Shown here: one piece after another, positions 37,238 to 45,410 of the stretch
Layout of the letters: every line of letters begins with the position of its first letter
Numbering within the stretch: the stretch's first letter is position 1
Notes under the pieces: model-generated
The model's input: only the letters and a program-made list of their open reading frames with translations
The model's database searches: none
What the model was told of the DNA's origin: nothing
Translations under genes and position numbers: made by a program
Source of the DNA: Oscillospiraceae bacterium
Lineage (GTDB): Bacteria > Bacillota > Clostridia > Oscillospirales > Ruminococcaceae
DNA: 47,569 bases
Assembly: GCA_017555565.1 (NCBI GenBank)
Contig: JAFZGF010000052.1
Span: forward strand, 1-47,569
Direction: 5' to 3'

Positions 37238-37540
37238 ATGATTATCAGAGGAACAACGCCGGATCTTGAATTTGAGCTTCCGCTCGACACAAGCCAGCTT
37301 GCAAAAGGCTTTGTTACAGTTGTGCAAAACGACACTGTTGTGTTGGAAAAGCCGCTGGCTGATTGCATTCTGACTGACAACAAACTGACTGTTGCGTTGA
37401 CGCAGGAAGAAACGCTGCGGCTTTCTGCTGATGTTTGTGCAGAGATCAGCCTTGTGGTGGTAACGGAAGACGGTGAACGCTTTGAAAATCTCCCGTTCGT
37501 TGAGCGTGTATACGACACAGCAAAGAATGAGGTGATCTGA
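37238..37540 (+). CDS. small structural or accessory protein before the fibre gene
   Basis: This 100-aa beta-rich protein (IRGTTPDLEFELPLDTSQLA, VVQNDTVVLEKPLADC, then VVVTEDGERFENLPF) starts at the ATG at 37238. A short frame ATG-ACC-ACG-GAA-TGA just before it overlaps the start. Similar proteins precede fibre genes in gut siphophages. It may form an attachment base for the fibre encoded next (ATGA-type junction at 37540). Confidence 0.6.
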   Translation: MIIRGTTPDLEFELPLDTSQLAKGFVTVVQNDTVVLEKPLADCILTDNKLTVALTQEETLRLSADVCAEISLVVVTEDGERFENLPFVERVYDTAKNEVI

Positions 37541-39510
37541 TGGCGTACAACGTAAAATTCAACAGCACTAATCAGTATTCCGTCAAAGGCAAAAGTACAA
37601 ACCAAAGCCTGAATACAAAATTTCAGAACACGCAAACAATCAACGGTCTTTCTGCTTATGAGGTTGCCGTGAAAAACGGCTTTGAAGGCACGGAGCAGGA
37701 GTGGCTTGATTCGCTTCAGGGCGAATCGGGCGTTGATGGCAAGGACGGTGCTGACGGTTATACGCCTGTCAAAGGCAAAGACTATTTTGATGGCGTGGAC
37801 GGAAGTGACGGTCAAAACGGCGAGGATGGCCGTGATGGCGTATCGCCAAAAGTGGATGTGCAAACCATTGAGGGCGGTCATCGTGTTACCGTAACGGATG
37901 CAGCTGGCTTCAAAACGTTTGACGTGATGGATGGTCAGAAAGGCGAACAGGGCGAAAACGCTGAAAACGATGAACTGTTTATTGTGCGCACTCTGGACGG
38001 AAATAAAGCTGATAAAACGGTAGCAGAGATCAGAGAAGCGGCTGCGGCTGGAAAGGTATGCTTGCTGTTGAATGAGGAAGGAACTGTATACAAATACAGG
38101 GGGGAAGAAGAACCTTTGTATGGTGGAACTGAGGAAACCGTTCCGACCTTCTACCGTGGGGCTGGTTATAATTATTCAGGCATCCAGCTTTACTACGCCC
38201 AGATTCCTGCATCGGACAACGTTGTGCGATACATGTATACTACCTGTGCCAAAACCCCCAACCCCAGCATACTCAAATTTACTGGCGCGGTAGAAGCCGA
38301 GTATGACGGTAGCAAGCAGGTGACTGTAAACATTCCAGAAGGTGGAACCGGCAGCGAAGCAACCAAAGAGCTTTTTGTTGTCAACTGGTTTGAGGAAGGT
38401 GGCGTAATTAAAAGCGATTGCAGAGCGGGTGATATTAGAAAGGCCGCAGCAGAAGGAAAATTGCCTGTTTTGTTTAATTGGGACGGCAAAGTTTACATTT
38501 ACAGTCATGATGCAGTACACACAAACGTTCACCCGACGAACAAATTGCCTACCTTCGTAAGTGCAATGGAATACGAACCTGGAGTGCTTTCATACAAAAT
38601 TTCCGTTGTAACACAAACAAGCGAAATTTGCATGTTCGGATACAGCAAGGTTAGAACCCAAACGCCGAAAAAACTTACATTCACGGGAGCGGTAGAAGCT
38701 ACATTTGACGGTGGCGAAGCTATTACCGTAAACATCCCAGAAAGCGGTGTTGACGAAGAACAGCTGGATCAGGCCGTGCAGGAAGCATTGCAGGAAGCCA
38801 AGGACAGCGGTTTGTTTGATGGCAAGGACGGCAAAGATGGCATTGACGGAAAAGATGGTTACACACCTGTTAAGGGTGTGGACTACTTTGACGGCAAAGA
38901 TGGCAAAGATGGCAAAGATGGCGAAGATGGCTATACGCCTGTCAAAGGCAAAGACTACTTCGATGGTCAGCCGGGAAGACCTGGCGCGGATGGTGCCGAT
39001 GGCAAAGACGGCGTTGACGGCTTTAGCCCTACCGTAAGCGTGAGCAAAACGGGCAAGGTAACCACTATCCGCATCACCGACAAAAACGGCACTAAAACCG
39101 CAACCATCAACGATGGCGAGGACGGGCAGGATGCAGAGGGCGGTACGGAATCAGGGGTTCCGACTTTCATGTTTATGGAAATAGATGGAGCCTTGAAGCT
39201 GATTGACCCGGACAACGGCGAGGTGTTTGAAACAAACCTTGAAGCACTGATTTCTGAATACGGGTATGGCGTTTTTGCGATTCATCTGGTTGAAACGGAC
39301 GAGGAAGGAACCGGGTATAAAACATATAGACTCGGTGAATTTGGGTATGTTGGCGAAAATATCTGCATGACCTTCGTAAGCTCGGATGGCAGTGCAGTAC
39401 GGTTGGATATGTACGGTACGTTGACGCGTGTTGAGCCAGACGATAAGTTTGCGACCGAGACGTATGTGCAAGCCTACATCGAAGAAACCCTGTTGGGAGG
39501 TGCGTGGTAA
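37540..39510 (+). CDS. collagen-like fibre / adhesin
   Basis: This protein has 656 aa. An N-terminal motif AYEVAVKNGFEGTEQEWLDS leads into Gly-x-y runs (GVDGKDGADGYTPVKGKDYF). Two homologous globular domains of about 120 residues follow (residues about 145-270 and 275-405), each starting ELF[IV]V and ending LKFTGAVEA-type plus TVNIPE. A second collagen-like block (about 430-495) and a C-terminal domain complete it. It would form trimeric fibres exposed on the virion. Its place between terL and portal is unlike usual tail fibre genes. Confidence 0.8.
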   Translation: MAYNVKFNSTNQYSVKGKSTNQSLNTKFQNTQTINGLSAYEVAVKNGFEGTEQEWLDSLQGESGVDGKDGADGYTPVKGKDYFDGVDGSDGQNGEDGRDGVSPKVDVQTIEGGHRVTVTDAAGFKTFDVMDGQKGEQGENAENDELFIVRTLDGNKADKTVAEIREAAAAGKVCLLLNEEGTVYKYRGEEEPLYGGTEETVPTFYRGAGYNYSGIQLYYAQIPASDNVVRYMYTTCAKTPNPSILKFTGAVEAEYDGSKQVTVNIPEGGTGSEATKELFVVNWFEEGGVIKSDCRAGDIRKAAAEGKLPVLFNWDGKVYIYSHDAVHTNVHPTNKLPTFVSAMEYEPGVLSYKISVVTQTSEICMFGYSKVRTQTPKKLTFTGAVEATFDGGEAITVNIPESGVDEEQLDQAVQEALQEAKDSGLFDGKDGKDGIDGKDGYTPVKGVDYFDGKDGKDGKDGEDGYTPVKGKDYFDGQPGRPGADGADGKDGVDGFSPTVSVSKTGKVTTIRITDKNGTKTATINDGEDGQDAEGGTESGVPTFMFMEIDGALKLIDPDNGEVFETNLEALISEYGYGVFAIHLVETDEEGTGYKTYRLGEFGYVGENICMTFVSSDGSAVRLDMYGTLTRVEPDDKFATETYVQAYIEETLLGGAW

Positions 39511-40263
39511 ATGGCTACTGTAGCTGAAAAAATGACCGCGATTGCAGACGCGATCCGCGCCAAAACAGGCGGCACAGATGCGCTGAGTCTGGATGGGATG
39601 GCTGCGGCGATTGCGGGGATTGAGAGCGGCGGGGGCGGTGATGAACTTGCAGAACTGCTGACAAACAAGCTGACAACGCTGAACAGCAATGTCACATCTG
39701 TAAGGCAGTACGCATTTCGCGGTGCAACGGCATTGACAACCGTCAATTTGCCGAATGCCACCACTATTGAGACCAATGCGTTTTATGGATGCACAAAATT
39801 GGTCTCAATCAATATGCCAAAGGTGAAAAAGATAGTCAGTAATGCATTCAACGGTTGCAGTATTTTGCCGCATATCGTTCTACCATCGCTGACAACTGGT
39901 GACTCATATATATTCAGATACTGCTATGCATTAAAAACGATTGATCTGCCGGTCATACAAAATATTGTGGCCAACATGTTTGGCGATTGCCGAAGATTGA
40001 CTGCGGTTGTTTTGCGGTCGCAAACAATGTGTACGCTCGCCAATACCAGCGCATTTACAAACTGCTACCATTTCTATGGAACTGTAAACTCGACCTATAA
40101 CCCCAATGGGGATAAAGACGGGTATATCTATGTTCCTGCTGCACTGGTAGACAGCTACAAAGCAGCATCAAACTGGTCAACCTTTGCAAGCCAGTTCCGT
40201 GCCCTTGAGGACTACACCGTTGACGGCACCATCACCGGCGAACTGGACAAAACCAAGATTTGA
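39511..40263 (+). CDS. BspA-like leucine-rich repeat (LRR_5) surface-binding protein
   Basis: This 250-aa protein begins ATVAEKMTAIADAIRAKTGG, a common gut-phage docking segment. Then come LRR_5 repeats: YAFRGATALTTVNLPNATTI, NAFYGCTKLVSINMPKVKKI, NAFNGCSILPHIVLPSLTTG and so on (about residues 60-170). The end (YVPAALVDSYKAASNWSTFA) is the usual capping unit. These repeats bind proteins or glycans on host cells or mucus. The start follows the fibre stop by one codon, so the two are made together. Confidence 0.85.
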   Translation: MATVAEKMTAIADAIRAKTGGTDALSLDGMAAAIAGIESGGGGDELAELLTNKLTTLNSNVTSVRQYAFRGATALTTVNLPNATTIETNAFYGCTKLVSINMPKVKKIVSNAFNGCSILPHIVLPSLTTGDSYIFRYCYALKTIDLPVIQNIVANMFGDCRRLTAVVLRSQTMCTLANTSAFTNCYHFYGTVNSTYNPNGDKDGYIYVPAALVDSYKAASNWSTFASQFRALEDYTVDGTITGELDKTKI

Positions 40264-40273
40264 GGTGCATAAC

Positions 40274-40366
40274 ATGATCCACTGGCTATGGCTGATCCCC
40301 GTTTTCATCGGCGGGATTGCCGCTGGCGCGTTCGTAATGGCGCTGGCGGCAGCAAGTAAAAACTAA
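40274..40366 (+). CDS. membrane micropeptide after the adhesin genes
   Basis: This 30-aa ORF (MIHWLWLIPVFIGGIAAGAF, then VMALAAASKN) follows GAGGTG at 7-8 nt and ends just before a terminator. It is one transmembrane helix. Similar tiny proteins are common at this place in gut phages. The function is unknown. Confidence 0.5.
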   Translation: MIHWLWLIPVFIGGIAAGAFVMALAAASKN

Positions 40367-40372
40367 TCCCTT

Positions 40373-40402
40373 GCGGGGCTGGGAAACCAGTCCCGCTTTT
40401 CT
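40373..40402 (+). terminator. terminator between the adhesin module and portal
   Basis: GCGGG-g-CTGG / CCAG-t-CCCGC with a GAAA tetraloop is followed by TTTTCT. It closes the terL-adhesin unit before the portal gene. Confidence 0.82.
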
Positions 40403-40429
40403 ATGACCTAATTGGAGGTGATGAAAAGA

Positions 40430-41878
40430 ATGCTTTCGGTAGATGAAATCAGGAAATTCATTGACAATGACGGTGCAAGCATGAAGAAGCAGCTTGCAAA
40501 GACTGGCATTCGTTATTTCGAGGGTGAACATGACATTCTGAAGAAGCGTATTTTCTTCACGGATGGGAAAGGGATCATCAAAGAAGACCTGCTGAGAAGC
40601 AATTACAAAATCCCTCACCCGTTTTTCAATCTGCTTGCCAAACAGCAAGCGCAGTACATGCTATCCGGCAAAGAAAGCAAGTTCAACAGCGATATCCCAG
40701 AATTGCAAACGGAACTGGATATCTATTTCAATGATAACAAACGATTCAAGGCACAGCTGTACAAGTTCCTGCTTGGCACCATCGTAAAGGGCTGGGAGTT
40801 CATGTACGCCTATCGTGATGACGAAGGGCGAACCGCATTTGAATGTGCTGACAGCCTTGGCGTGGTGGAAGTACGGGCGAGGGAAACACAGGATCATTGT
40901 GATTATGTGATTCGCTGGTACATTGACAGATACGATGACGAATGCAGAGCCATCAAGCGCATTGAGGTTTGGGATAAATCCCAGACCTATTATTATGTGC
41001 AGATTGATGAAGGGGACATCGAACTGGACAAAGACGAAGAGTTCAACCCCAAGCCGCACACGATGCTGAAGAAGGGCAAGAAGCTGTACCGCGATGATTA
41101 CGGTGAAATCCCCTTCTATCGCCTTGACAACAATGACAATCAGTGCAGTGACCTGAAGCTGATTAAAGCCCTGATTGATGACTATGACGTGATGAACGTT
41201 GGCCTTTCCAACAACATCGAGGACACACAGGAAGCGTTGTATGTGGTCAAGGGCTTTGAGGGCGATGATCTGGATGAACTGATTGAAAACATCAAGGCAA
41301 AGAAACATATCGGCGTTGCTGAAGATGGCGGCGTTGATGTGCAGACGGTTGACATTCCCGTGGAAGCCCGTAAAACCAAGATGGAGATTGACAAGGAAAA
41401 CATCTTCTTCTTTGGCATGGGCGTAAACACGGAAGCCCTGAAGGATTCAGGTTCAACGGTCAGCGTACAGATCAAGACGGCATATTACAATCTGGATCTG
41501 AAATGCGAAGGCCTGCTGCCCAATCTGGAAGAAGTTCTGCTGAAGATGCTTCGCCTTGTGCTGGATGAAATCAACAAGAAGAACCACACGGCTTACACAA
41601 TTACGGACGTGTACTTCAATTTTGAGCGTGAAACCATCATCAATGAGCAGGAAAAGGCACAGATTGCCCTATTGCAGGCACAGGAACAGCAGACAAGAAT
41701 CAACACCCTGCTTTCCACTGCCATGCAGCTTGGCGATGAACTGACCGTTGAACAGATCTGCGATGTGTACGATCTGGACTATGACGAAATCAAGAGCAAG
41801 CTTCCTGACCCGGAAGAAAACGATCCTTATGCAATGGTTGAGGAAGTGCCGGGTGAAGAAGGTGTGCTGATTGAATAA
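40430..41878 (+). CDS. portal protein (SPP1 gp6-like)
   Basis: This 482-aa protein starts at the ATG at 40430, seven bases after GGAGGTGAT. Family features are GIRYFEGEHDILKKRI, NYKIPHPFFNLLAKQQAQYM, LLGTIVKGWEFMYAY, GEIPFYRLDNNDNQCSDLKL, LSNNIEDTQEALYVVKGFEG and a Gln/Glu-rich C-terminus. It forms the dodecameric DNA gate and docks TerL. The next gene starts at a TTG inside its end. Confidence 0.92.
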   Translation: MLSVDEIRKFIDNDGASMKKQLAKTGIRYFEGEHDILKKRIFFTDGKGIIKEDLLRSNYKIPHPFFNLLAKQQAQYMLSGKESKFNSDIPELQTELDIYFNDNKRFKAQLYKFLLGTIVKGWEFMYAYRDDEGRTAFECADSLGVVEVRARETQDHCDYVIRWYIDRYDDECRAIKRIEVWDKSQTYYYVQIDEGDIELDKDEEFNPKPHTMLKKGKKLYRDDYGEIPFYRLDNNDNQCSDLKLIKALIDDYDVMNVGLSNNIEDTQEALYVVKGFEGDDLDELIENIKAKKHIGVAEDGGVDVQTVDIPVEARKTKMEIDKENIFFFGMGVNTEALKDSGSTVSVQIKTAYYNLDLKCEGLLPNLEEVLLKMLRLVLDEINKKNHTAYTITDVYFNFERETIINEQEKAQIALLQAQEQQTRINTLLSTAMQLGDELTVEQICDVYDLDYDEIKSKLPDPEENDPYAMVEEVPGEEGVLIE

Positions 41879-43283
41879 ACGTCAGAAACAAGTGATCCAG
41901 CATCAGCTTACAATGGAAAAGCTGGTGCTGGATGAACTTGAAAAAGAGTACAAGGAAGCTCTGAAGGACATCAACCTGAAGATCCAGATGTTTCAATCCA
42001 TGCCTGAAACGCAGTCGAGGATTTACCACAGACAGTATCAGGAAACGCTGAAGAAACAGGTGGAAGCTGCGCTGGAAAAACTGCACAGCGATGAATACAC
42101 CACCATCAATCAGTACCTGCATGACACATACACAGATGCGTTTGTAGGCACCATGTATGACCTTCATGGGCAGGATGTTCCTGTTATTGCCCCCATCGAT
42201 CAGAACGCTGCTATCAAGGCTGTAATGACCGATACAAGGCTAAATAAGCCGTTGTACACGAAGCTTGGCATTGATGTGAACAAGCTGAAACGAACGGTCA
42301 GCAGTGAGATCAGCCGTGGTATTGCAGCAGGCATGATGTATGATGAAATCGCAAGGAACATCCAGTTCCGAACCAATGCACCCATCAGCCGTGCAAAGAC
42401 CATTGTTCGAACAGAAGGCCACAGAATCCAGCAGGCTTCCGCAGAGGATGCCAGGCAGGTTGCCAAGTCAAAGGGTGCCGATGTGGTGAAACAGTGGGAC
42501 GCAACGCTTGACGGTGATACAAGACCTACTCACAGAGCACTTGACGGTCAAATTCGGGAAACTGATGAACCGTTTGAAATGCACGGCAAAAAGGCAATGT
42601 ATCCCGGTGACTTTGGCGATCCTGCCGAAGACTGTAACTGCCGTTGTGTTGCCTTGACACGTTCGCGGTCTGCGCTGGATGCGGATGAACTTGCCACACT
42701 GAAAGAACGTGCAGAATTCTTCAAACTTGACAAATCAGACAGCTTCAAAGACTTCGAAAAGAAGTACCTGAAAGCGGCTGAAACCCTTGAAAAGCAAGGA
42801 AAAAGTGGTATAATTAATACGAAGAAAACTGTCAGGAAAATCAAGGATGGAACGACAGTTGTTAATCCTATGGATGCTTCGAAGTACGCCAAACTGAAGG
42901 CAAATCTTCAAAAGAAAGGCGTTACTGTATTGCAAGCCACTGGTGATGATCTGGCGTATATGCAAGTGTTTGGCGCTGAAGCAACTTACGGTGGCGGCTA
43001 TATCATGCACATTGGCGAAATTCCTTCTGCATCTGCTTTGTATGAAGAAATCATTCACTGGACACAAGCTGTGAAGTACGGTGAACTGTCCAGCACAGAT
43101 CCAGTTGAATTGTGTGCAAGAGAAGTTGCGGCAAACAGAAAGCTATTGCGAAACGGCTATGCGTATGGCTTTGATGACGTGGATTTTGAAGACATTGAGC
43201 GAAACCTTGCCACATGGGAAAGCAAGTTTGAAGAATTGGTAGGTGTGACATATGACGAAAGTGATTACCGAAGGGACGTTTAA
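41871..43283 (+). CDS. minor head protein (MuF / SPP1 gp7-like) with extra C-terminal domain
   Basis: This 470-aa protein starts at a TTG, the only start near the portal stop, after GAAGAAGG. The MuF domain (about 140-270) has IARNIQFRTNAPISRAKTIV, RTEGHRIQQAS and CRCVALTR. Residues about 300-470 are an added domain: YGGGYIMHIGEIPSASALYE, EIIHWTQAVKYG, ELCAREVAANRKLL. The E-E-I-I-H and distal Glu resemble a degenerate zincin pattern, which is uncertain. MuF proteins of temperate Bacillota phages often carry C-terminal toxins delivered with the virion. The small gene at 43252 overlaps its 3' end, as an immunity gene would. Confidence 0.83.
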   Translation: MNKRQKQVIQHQLTMEKLVLDELEKEYKEALKDINLKIQMFQSMPETQSRIYHRQYQETLKKQVEAALEKLHSDEYTTINQYLHDTYTDAFVGTMYDLHGQDVPVIAPIDQNAAIKAVMTDTRLNKPLYTKLGIDVNKLKRTVSSEISRGIAAGMMYDEIARNIQFRTNAPISRAKTIVRTEGHRIQQASAEDARQVAKSKGADVVKQWDATLDGDTRPTHRALDGQIRETDEPFEMHGKKAMYPGDFGDPAEDCNCRCVALTRSRSALDADELATLKERAEFFKLDKSDSFKDFEKKYLKAAETLEKQGKSGIINTKKTVRKIKDGTTVVNPMDASKYAKLKANLQKKGVTVLQATGDDLAYMQVFGAEATYGGGYIMHIGEIPSASALYEEIIHWTQAVKYGELSSTDPVELCAREVAANRKLLRNGYAYGFDDVDFEDIERNLATWESKFEELVGVTYDESDYRRDV

Positions 43284-43446
43284 CACGTCTATGGGCTTAA
43301 TCCTAAGGGTTAAGAACGATAGAGTGTTCAAGGTTGGCGAAACAGTAACCACCGAATCTGACAAGTATAAAATCGACAGGATCATGCCTTCTACCAATCC
43401 GAACGATTTTGACTATGTGGGTTTGGTTGTGTCTAAAGTAAATTAG
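43252..43446 (+). CDS. small partner of the MuF protein, candidate immunity protein
   Basis: This 64-aa beta-rich protein (TKVITEGTFNTSMGLILRVK, GETVTTESDKYKIDRIMPST) starts 32 nt inside the MuF gene and is closed by a terminator. It has no known family. Tight coupling to the variable 3' end of a MuF gene fits an immunity role, but it could be a structural SH3-like protein instead. Confidence 0.62.
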   Translation: MTKVITEGTFNTSMGLILRVKNDRVFKVGETVTTESDKYKIDRIMPSTNPNDFDYVGLVVSKVN

Positions 43447-43447
43447 T

Positions 43448-43543
43448 AAAGCACCTGCCAAAAGGCGCGGTGCTTTTTTGATGCCGTGAAAGGGGATGAT
43501 TCCATTGGAGTTCCCGCAAGCACCTGACAAGGGTGCTTTTTTT
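43448..43543 (+). terminator. two tandem terminators before the lysis cassette
   Basis: The first is AAAGCACC / GGTGCTTT (43448-43455, 43469-43476) followed by T. The second is AAGCACC / GGGTGCTT (43518-43538) followed by seven T. Both stems share the sequence GCACC, so one may be a copy of the other. A 19-codon ORF (MIPLEFPQAPDKGAFFMPK) between them has no support. Confidence 0.82.
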
Positions 43544-43585
43544 ATGCCCAAATAATCATGTGATTTTGAAAGGAGAAATGGAAAT

Positions 43586-43837
43586 ATGATCGATTGGAAA
43601 ACCAAACTGACTTCCCGCAAGCTGTGGATTGCAATTACCGGCTTTGTGAGCATGCTCCTGCTTGCCTTTGGCATTGCGGAAAATACCGTAACGCAGGTGA
43701 CTGCTATTGTGATGGCTGGTGCTGAACTGATGGCATACATCATTGCCGAAGGTCTTGTGGATGCCAAGGCGGCATCTGATACTGTGATTGTGCCTGCCGT
43801 TGAACATGTCGAAGCCGCTGAAGGGGCTGACATGTGA
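43586..43837 (+). CDS. holin
   Basis: This 83-aa protein (MIDWKTKLTSRKLWIAITGF, then VSMLLLAFGIAENTVTQVTA, IVMAGAELMAYIIAEGLVD) has two transmembrane segments and the WKxKLTSRKLW start of a widespread Bacillota holin family. It forms membrane lesions that release or activate the endolysin. AAAGGAG precedes it. Its stop overlaps the endolysin ATG. Confidence 0.88.
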   Translation: MIDWKTKLTSRKLWIAITGFVSMLLLAFGIAENTVTQVTAIVMAGAELMAYIIAEGLVDAKAASDTVIVPAVEHVEAAEGADM

Positions 43838-44619
43838 TGGCACTTGAGATCAGAAAACAATTTCTAACCAAAAACGACTGCTACAAAGCCGGGAGGAAGA
43901 TTACGCCTTCAGGCATTGTAGTTCACAGCACTGGCGCGAATAACCCGAATCTGAACCGTTATGTAGCTCCTGATGACGGTGTGCTTGGCAAGAACAAATA
44001 CAACAATGACTGGAACCGTTCCGGGATCAGCAAATGTGTGCATGCCTTCATCGGCAAAGCGGCTGACGGCACGGTGAAAGTCTACCAGACATTGCCGTGG
44101 GATCATCGCGCCTGGGGCGTTGCAAGCGGCAAAAAGGGAAGCTACAACAACAGCCACATCCAGTTTGAAATCTGCGAAGACAACCTGAACAATGCTGACT
44201 ACTACAAGAAGGCATTCGATGCCGCTGCTGAACTGTGTGCATACCTTTGCAAGGAATACAGCATTCCTGTCAGCAATGTAGTTGGTCACTATGAAGCATA
44301 TGCCGCAGGCTATGGCAACAATCATGCAGACCCGCGCAACTGGCAGAAGAAACACGGTGACAGCATGAACGCATTCCGTGAACGTGTGGCGGCTTTGATT
44401 GGCGGTGTGAAGGTTGAAACGCCTGCCGAACAGCCGAAGCAGGAAGCGGCAAGCACAGAAACAGCCACGATTTACACTGTGCAGAAGGGTGACAGCTTGT
44501 GGAAGATTGCAAGCAAGCACCTTGGAAGCGGCACGAAATACAAGCAAATCCAAAGCGTGAACGGTATGAATGATACGCTGATTCACGTTGGACAGAAACT
44601 GAAAATTCCCAAGGCGTGA
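43837..44619 (+). CDS. endolysin: N-acetylmuramoyl-L-alanine amidase with LysM
   Basis: This 260-aa protein starts at the ATG at 43837, overlapping the holin stop. The Amidase_2/PGRP-like domain (about 1-185) has GIVVHSTGA with zinc-ligand His30, then VCHAFIGKAADG-like and HWDHRAWG-type motifs (YQTLPWDHRAWGVASGKKG) and VVGHYEAYAAGYGNNHADPR with the second His. A Pro/Glu/Thr linker leads to one LysM repeat (IYTVQKGDSLWKIASKHLGS, LIHVGQKLKIP). It cuts the amide bond between peptidoglycan sugar and stem peptide. Its place in the head gene cluster is unusual. Confidence 0.93.
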   Translation: MALEIRKQFLTKNDCYKAGRKITPSGIVVHSTGANNPNLNRYVAPDDGVLGKNKYNNDWNRSGISKCVHAFIGKAADGTVKVYQTLPWDHRAWGVASGKKGSYNNSHIQFEICEDNLNNADYYKKAFDAAAELCAYLCKEYSIPVSNVVGHYEAYAAGYGNNHADPRNWQKKHGDSMNAFRERVAALIGGVKVETPAEQPKQEAASTETATIYTVQKGDSLWKIASKHLGSGTKYKQIQSVNGMNDTLIHVGQKLKIPKA

Positions 44620-44621
44620 AG

Positions 44622-44646
44622 AGGGTGCGGAAACGCGCCCTTTTTA
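44622..44646 (+). terminator. terminator after the endolysin gene
   Basis: AGGG-t-GCG / CGC-g-CCCT with a GAAA loop is followed by TTTTT. Together with 43448-43543 it isolates the lysis cassette from the flanking head genes. The roughly 85 nt up to the scaffold gene contain no further ORF. Confidence 0.82.
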
Positions 44647-44731
44647 CATATAAACACGCCGGGGGCGGCGTTAAACACCTATTCCAAATCGTGATGCAAC
44701 CACGTGAAAAGCGTAGAAAGGAATGGAGAAA

Positions 44732-45379
44732 ATGACCCTTAATGAAATCCTGAATGCAAATGGGGTAGCCGAAGACGTTGCGACCGCTATTCTGGCGGCG
44801 ATGAAGGAAAACAAAATCTTTACTGCGTCTGAAGAAAATCTGGACATCCGTTATGGCAAGCTGAAGACCGATCATGAAGGCGTGACCAAGCAGCTGAACG
44901 AAGCCAATGCAACCATTGAATCTCTGAAAAAGAGCACCAAGGGGCAGGAGGAAGCACAGCAGAAGATCACGGCCTATGAACAGCAGGTTCAGCAGCTTAA
45001 CCAGCAGTTGGCTGATGAAAAGTGGCGTAACCGTGCAAGGCTTGGCCTGATGCAGGCTGGTGCAGATGACATTGATTATGTGCTGTACAAGCTTGAAGAA
45101 AGCATGACCAAGGAAGGTAAGGAACGCAAGCTGACCGATGCAGACGAAATTGACGGTTGGGAAGACCTGCTGAAGAACATGCAGACCCAGCTTCCCCAGC
45201 GTTTTGCCAAGTCTGATGACAACGATGATGGCTATCAGGTTTTGAACCCCAACAAGCTGAAGGGTGGAGACAACGGCGATTTGACCGTTACCAAGGAAAA
45301 GTTTGCTTCGATGGGCTATGAAGAACGCATGGCTATCAAGCAGAAGAACGAAAAACTTTACAACTCTCTGGTGAAGTAA
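44732..45379 (+). CDS. scaffolding protein (phage GP20-like)
   Basis: This 215-aa protein starts at the ATG at 44732, nine nt after AAAGGA; ATG 44723 is too close. It is Glu/Gln/Lys-rich with a long coiled coil (QEEAQQKITAYEQQVQQLNQ, QLADEKWRNRARLGLMQAGA). The basic C-terminal end (MGYEERMAIKQKNEKLYNSL) is the capsid-contact region seen in scaffolds. It directs capsid assembly and is then lost. The position right before the capsid gene supports the call. Confidence 0.87.
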   Translation: MTLNEILNANGVAEDVATAILAAMKENKIFTASEENLDIRYGKLKTDHEGVTKQLNEANATIESLKKSTKGQEEAQQKITAYEQQVQQLNQQLADEKWRNRARLGLMQAGADDIDYVLYKLEESMTKEGKERKLTDADEIDGWEDLLKNMQTQLPQRFAKSDDNDDGYQVLNPNKLKGGDNGDLTVTKEKFASMGYEERMAIKQKNEKLYNSLVK

Positions 45380-45410
45380 TCACCACAAACAAGAAAGGAT
45401 GAATTGAACT

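Noticed and set aside
38820-38960. Short tandem DNA repeats that could suggest a CRISPR array
   Set aside because: The period is 9 bp and encodes Gly-Lys-Asp collagen-like triplets; there are no unique spacers.
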